Below are positions 60,163 through 64,000 of a DNA stretch of 64,000 nt, piece after piece. This stretch comes from Bacillus sp. MYb209 (GTDB taxonomy: Bacteria > Bacillota > Bacilli > Bacillales > Bacillaceae_G): positions 310,001 to 374,000 of the forward strand of contig NZ_PCNZ01000001.1 in assembly GCF_002975175.1 (NCBI RefSeq), given 5' to 3'. The notes beneath the pieces were generated by a model, which searched no databases, was not told where the DNA came from, and was given only the letters and a program-made list of their open reading frames with translations. A program made the position numbers and the translations under genes. Each line of letters opens with the position of its first letter. Position 1 is the first letter of the stretch.

Positions 60163-60468
60163 CTATATAATTTTATAGTGAAAACACGTTTTTTCTCCCG
60201 TATGGCAAGCAGGCCCTACTTGCTTTACGACAACAACGATTGAATCTTGATCACAGTCTAAATAAAGTGATTGAACATATTGGACATTTCCCGATGTACC
60301 TCCTTTATTCCATAACGATTGTCTCGAACGGGAATAAAACCATGTTCTTTTCGTTTCCAGCGTCTTGTCATACGCTTCTTCATTCATATAAGCTAACATT
60401 AAAACTTCTTTCGTATCTTCCTCGACAACAACAGCTGGTATCAATCCTTTTGAAAAGTTAGGTTTCAT
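60163..60468 (-). CDS. hisI: Phosphoribosyl-AMP cyclohydrolase HisI
   Basis: Opens the adenine ring of PR-AMP. 101 residues with the metal sites [10 protein letters not shown] (about 71-80) and [10 protein letters not shown] (about 87-96), plus [15 protein letters not shown] and [18 protein letters not shown]. Overlaps hisF by 4 bp. Confidence 0.96.
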   Translation of the reverse strand: MKPNFSKGLIPAVVVEEDTKEVLMLAYMNEEAYDKTLETKRTWFYSRSRQSLWNKGGTSGNVQYVQSLYLDCDQDSIVVVVKQVGPACHTGEKTCFHYKII

Positions 60469-61223
60469 AACCTCACCTCAACGTTTGCTTCTCTTAATTT
60501 CCTCTTCACATCCTGTACAGTCGCTTCACCATAATGAAAGATTGATGCTGCTAATGCTGCATCAACTGTTGTTTTTTGAAATACTTCTATAATGTGATCC
60601 GCATGGCCACATCCTCCTGACGCGATTACTGGGACGGAAACGCTGTTTGAAATTGTTTCTGTTAAACGAAGATCATATCCATTTTTCGTTCCATCTGCAT
60701 CCATACTCGTCAGTAAAATTTCTCCTGCTCCGAGCTTAACAACGTGCTTCGCCCATTCGATTGCATCCATTCCAGTATTAAGTCTTCCACCATTTACATA
60801 TACATTCCATTTATCCTCTTCTACTTTTCTAGCATCGATCGCTACGACCATACATTGCGATCCAAAGTGTTCTGCCCCTTCCTGGATTAGCTTTGGATTT
60901 CTTACGGCAGCTGAGTTAATCGAAACTTTATCTGCTCCAGCTCTTAGTAAATTGTACATATCTTGAACATCTGAAATCCCCCCTCCAACAGTAAGAGGAA
61001 TAAATACTTTTGAAGCCGTTTTTTCTACAACATCTATAATCGTTTTTCGCCCTTCATGCGTTGCAGTAATATCTAAAAATACAATTTCATCTGCTCCCGC
61101 ATCATTGTATAAAGCAGCTATTTCAACAGGATCACCGACGTCTTGTAATCCTATAAAATTTACTCCCTTTACTACCCGCCCTTCTTTTACATCTAGACAT
61201 GGTATAATTCGTTTCGCTAACAT
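60465..61223 (-). CDS. hisF: Imidazole glycerol phosphate synthase cyclase subunit HisF
   Basis: Closes the imidazole ring using ammonia from HisH, releasing AICAR. 252 residues, (beta-alpha)8 barrel with [19 protein letters not shown] (catalytic Asp about 11), [17 protein letters not shown] (Asp about 130) and ASGGCG. Overlaps hisA by 7 bp. Confidence 0.97.
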   Translation of the reverse strand: MLAKRIIPCLDVKEGRVVKGVNFIGLQDVGDPVEIAALYNDAGADEIVFLDITATHEGRKTIIDVVEKTASKVFIPLTVGGGISDVQDMYNLLRAGADKVSINSAAVRNPKLIQEGAEHFGSQCMVVAIDARKVEEDKWNVYVNGGRLNTGMDAIEWAKHVVKLGAGEILLTSMDADGTKNGYDLRLTETISNSVSVPVIASGGCGHADHIIEVFQKTTVDAALAASIFHYGEATVQDVKRKLREANVEVRL

Positions 61224-61936
61224 AGCTTTGTAACCTGTAACACTTCTTCTAAATCAATCGTTTTCTCGTAAAGAGCCTTACCAATTATGACTCCATATAT
61301 ATTCATATCATTTAATCTTTTCACATCTTGAATAGATGCCACTCCTCCAGAAGCAATCACACGAATGCCCACGCTTTTTTGCAGTAGCTCTAATTGTTCA
61401 AAGTTCGGACCTGCAAGCGTCCCATCTTTTGAGATATCTGTAAACACAATCGTTTGAACACCTAAACTTTCCATTTGCTTCGCTAAATCAATGTAAGAAA
61501 TTTCAGATACATCTAACCAGCCCCTCGTTGCTACGAAACCATTTTTCGCGTCAATTCCAACAATGATTTTCTCGTTATATAGACGAACTGTTTCTTCTAA
61601 AAATGACTTATCATAAAGTGCAGCTGTTCCTAAAATCACTTTTTCTACACCCACTGACAATAACTTCTCTACTGCTGCAAGTGACCGAACACCTCCTCCA
61701 ACTTGCACCGGAATGCGTACCGCTCTGCATATTTTTTCAATGACAGGCAAATTTACTGCCTCCCCAGCAATTGCACCATCTAAATCAACAATGTGTAATC
61801 TTTTCGCTCCAAGTTGTTCAAATACGATTGCTTGTGCGACTGGATCTTCATTCATCACCGTTTCTTTACTAAATTCTCCTTGATAAAGCCTTACACATCG
61901 CCCTTCTTTTAAATCGATAGCTGGGAAGATTTCCAT
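61217..61936 (-). CDS. hisA: ProFAR isomerase HisA
   Basis: Amadori rearrangement of ProFAR to PRFAR. 239 residues, barrel related to His[18 protein letters not shown] (Asp about 8), [19 protein letters not shown] (Asp about 129), [13 protein letters not shown]. Overlaps hisH by 28 bp. Confidence 0.97.
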   Translation of the reverse strand: MEIFPAIDLKEGRCVRLYQGEFSKETVMNEDPVAQAIVFEQLGAKRLHIVDLDGAIAGEAVNLPVIEKICRAVRIPVQVGGGVRSLAAVEKLLSVGVEKVILGTAALYDKSFLEETVRLYNEKIIVGIDAKNGFVATRGWLDVSEISYIDLAKQMESLGVQTIVFTDISKDGTLAGPNFEQLELLQKSVGIRVIASGGVASIQDVKRLNDMNIYGVIIGKALYEKTIDLEEVLQVTKLC

Positions 61937-62538
61937 GCTTCTACCACCCCTTTGAAATTTTTTAACATTTGCATTCCAATTTCACCACTTTTTTCAGGAT
62001 GAAACTGTGCGCCAAATATATTTCCTTTTGCTACAAAACCAGGTACTTGCACTCCATACTCACTTGCCCCATACACAATTTCATTCGGACAATCTGCATA
62101 ATAAGAGTGGACATAATATACGAAAGAACCGTCCTCGACTCCATTCCAAAGCGATATTTCTCCTTCTTTTTTTAATTCATTCCACCCCATATGTGGAATT
62201 TTATAAGGAACTTTTAACTTTCGAATGACACCTGGCAATAAATTTAATCCGTTACAATTTTGTAGTTCCTCACTTTTTTCAAATAATAACTGCATTCCTA
62301 AGCATATGCCAAGGAGCGGTTTTCCTGAGCTCCCAACTTCTTTTAGCACACATACTAAATCTTTTTCTTCTAAAACGTCCATCGCTTTCGGAAATGCGCC
62401 TACTCCAGGTAAAATAACTCCATCACTTCTCAATATTTCTTCTTTATCATCCGTTATGATGTACTCTGCTCCAATATACTTTAATGCTTGTTCCACACTG
62501 CGAATATTTCCCATTCCATAATCTATAATTGCAATCAA
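61909..62538 (-). CDS. hisH: Imidazole glycerol phosphate synthase amidotransferase subunit HisH
   Basis: Class I glutaminase feeding NH3 to HisF. 209 residues with [12 protein letters not shown], the nucleophile in [11 protein letters not shown] (Cys about 80) and the His-Glu pair in AQFHPEKSG (about 184-186). Its start immediately follows the hisB stop. Confidence 0.97.
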   Translation of the reverse strand: MIAIIDYGMGNIRSVEQALKYIGAEYIITDDKEEILRSDGVILPGVGAFPKAMDVLEEKDLVCVLKEVGSSGKPLLGICLGMQLLFEKSEELQNCNGLNLLPGVIRKLKVPYKIPHMGWNELKKEGEISLWNGVEDGSFVYYVHSYYADCPNEIVYGASEYGVQVPGFVAKGNIFGAQFHPEKSGEIGMQMLKNFKGVVEAWKSSQLSI

Positions 62539-63123
62539 TTACAACATCCCTTTCGTTGAATTTACACCATTAATGTTGGCATTTTTATCGACTGCCTCTC
62601 TAAGCGCTCGACCAAATGCTTTAAATAAAGCTTCAATTTTGTGATGTGTATTGCTTCCGTATAGAATGCGAGCATGTAATGTAATATTTGCCGCATGAGC
62701 AACTGCTCTAAAAAATTCTTCCGTTAATTCTGTGTCAAAATCTCCAAGCTTCGGATTTGTTAATTCACCTTGAAATACAATATATGAGCGCCCGCTTATA
62801 TCAATCGCGACAAATCCTAAAGATTCATCCATCGGTACATACGCTGAGCCGTAACGGTTAATCCCCTCTTTATTTTGCAATGCTTCTTTCAAGCAAGTTC
62901 CGAGTACAATTCCAACATCTTCAACCGTATGATGCGCATCAACGAATACATCACCTTCAGCTTCAACTTGCAAACCGAATCTTCCATGCCTAGCAAATAA
63001 AGTTAGCATATGATCAAAAAAACCAACTCCCGTTTGCACAGAAACATTCGTACTTTCATCGAGCTGCAAACTTAATTTAATCTTTGTTTCAGTCGTCTCA
63101 CGTGCTTGACTGGATTGGCGCAT
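62539..63123 (-). CDS. hisB: Imidazoleglycerol-phosphate dehydratase HisB
   Basis: Dehydrates IGP to imidazole acetol phosphate. 194 residues, monofunctional, with the duplicated Mn-binding motifs [13 protein letters not shown] and [11 protein letters not shown] (about 66-76), and [23 protein letters not shown]. No phosphatase domain, so histidinol phosphatase must come from another gene. Start overlaps the hisD stop by one base. Confidence 0.97.
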   Translation of the reverse strand: MRQSSQARETTETKIKLSLQLDESTNVSVQTGVGFFDHMLTLFARHGRFGLQVEAEGDVFVDAHHTVEDVGIVLGTCLKEALQNKEGINRYGSAYVPMDESLGFVAIDISGRSYIVFQGELTNPKLGDFDTELTEEFFRAVAHAANITLHARILYGSNTHHKIEALFKAFGRALREAVDKNANINGVNSTKGML

Positions 63124-64000
63124 TATTCTTCCTCCTTAAACCTAATTTGGATCGCTCTTGCGTGTGCATGTAAACCTTCTTTATTTGCAAGTTCTACAAT
63201 ATGATGCTGTACACTTCTTAACGCTTCTTTCGTATAAGAAACGAAGCTTGATTTTTTCACAAAATCATCGACGGATAACGGAGAGAAAAACCTTGCCGTT
63301 CCACTTGTCGGTAATACGTGATTCGGCCCCGCCAAATAATCTCCGAGCGGTTCAGGTGCATATGGACCAAGAAAAATTGATCCAGCATGCTTTACATAAG
63401 CTAGAGCATTCATTGGCTCTTTTATGTGTAACTCTAAATGTTCTGGAGCGATTTCATTTGATAAATGAAACGCCTCTTCTAAAGAAGGGACAATAAAAAT
63501 TGCTCCATTTCTTTTTATTGATTCACGAGCTATTTCACTTCTTGGTAACGTCTCTAGCTGTCTTTCTATTTCTCTTTCTACTTCTTTAGCAAGCTGTACA
63601 TTCGTTGTAATACAAATAGCAGTCGCTCTTTCATCATGCTCTGCTTGTGATAATAAATCCGCAGCAATATAATTGGCATTTCCTGTTTCATCTGCGATAA
63701 CTACAATTTCTGATGGTCCAGCAATCATATCGATATTGACTATCCCATATACTTCTCGCTTCGCTAGAGCAACATACAAATTTCCAGGTCCAACTATTTT
63801 ATCTACTTTAGGAATCGATTCCGTTCCATATGCTAGAGCAGCAATTGCTTGAGCACCACCGACCATATAAATTTCATCTACACCTGCAAGACTTGCAGCA
63901 GCTAAAATATGCGGATCAATTCCTCCTTGCCTCGGCGGTGTTACCATTACAATTTTTTTCACTCCTGCGAGTTTTGCTGGCAATGTATTCATTAATACTG
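63123..64000 (-). CDS. hisD: Histidinol dehydrogenase HisD (5' end beyond window)
   Basis: Last two oxidations, histidinol to histidine, Zn and NAD dependent. The C-terminal ~292 residues are present, reading in from the right edge ([22 protein letters not shown]). Visible landmarks: [42 protein letters not shown] (Gln-His Zn ligands), [11 protein letters not shown] (catalytic Glu-His) and the late [11 protein letters not shown] (Asp, His). An internal ATG at 63992 is not the start. hisG/hisZ should lie upstream, outside the window. Confidence 0.96.
   Translation of the reverse strand, partial: VLMNTLPAKLAGVKKIVMVTPPRQGGIDPHILAAASLAGVDEIYMVGGAQAIAALAYGTESIPKVDKIVGPGNLYVALAKREVYGIVNIDMIAGPSEIVVIADETGNANYIAADLLSQAEHDERATAICITTNVQLAKEVEREIERQLETLPRSEIARESIKRNGAIFIVPSLEEAFHLSNEIAPEHLELHIKEPMNALAYVKHAGSIFLGPYAPEPLGDYLAGPNHVLPTSGTARFFSPLSVDDFVKKSSFVSYTKEALRSVQHHIVELANKEGLHAHARAIQIRFKEEE

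Overview
The window is chromosomal DNA from a low-GC, spore-forming Firmicute of the Bacillus cereus group. The evidence is the set of sporulation and exosporium genes (dacB-spmAB, a BclA-type collagen-like protein, a PAS sporulation-type kinase), frequent TTG/GTG starts behind strong AGGAGG sites, T-box, S-box and L-box leaders, and several bcr-like dispersed palindromic repeats typical of that group. The gene order also resembles, from memory, the B. anthracis region running from the sod15/deoD loci to the his operon. No phage, IS element, CRISPR array, rRNA or tRNA was found.

Layout. 1-7.1 kb (all minus): resB (cut by the window edge), resA, rluB, spmB, spmA, dacB, a long superoxide dismutase, ypuI and an unknown gene. 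7.3-16 kb: mprF, an unknown membrane-anchored protein, deoD, an orphan sensor kinase, a reduced tyrosine recombinase, a small possible RHH protein, an unannotated Fur-box-driven small RNA candidate at about 14.6-14.74 kb, a DUF72 protein and a PAS kinase. 17-30 kb: a collagen-like exosporium-type gene between two repeats, class A PBP, DUF47-PiT phosphate transport pair, TauE/SafE exporter, short Crp/Fnr regulator, hmp with an FNR-type box, site-2 protease and a lipoprotein. 30-37 kb: methyltransferase, an Ile T-box with brnQ, and the cell-envelope stress operon liaI-like/liaH/liaF/liaS/liaR.

37-45 kb is rich in transport: an NhaC-family carrier under a SAM riboswitch (probably methionine uptake), a GltP/GltT glutamate symporter, an M23 murein hydrolase, and an NSS-family transporter under a T-box whose specifier reads UGG (Trp). 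45-52 kb is the assimilatory sulfate operon: SAM riboswitch, yezD, cysH, sat, cysC, sulfite reductase, a DUF3906 protein, and the siroheme genes sumT, sirB and sirC that supply the reductase cofactor. 52-54 kb is lysA behind a lysine riboswitch. 54-58 kb holds an LTA-synthase-family enzyme, pssA and a hydroxyacid dehydrogenase. 58.8-64 kb is the distal half of the histidine operon (hisD-B-H-A-F-I-E plus a PHP phosphatase), cut at the right edge within hisD.

A striking feature is the density of RNA-based control: five metabolite- or tRNA-sensing leaders plus one probable iron-responsive small RNA. The strongest candidate for something missed by gene calling is the 14.6-kb element. It is a near-perfect Fur box sitting inside a consensus promoter, followed about 65 nt after the expected start by a 14-bp terminator hairpin with C-rich segments, which is the expected form of an FsrA-type iron-sparing sRNA. 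No clearly novel multi-gene system was recognised.
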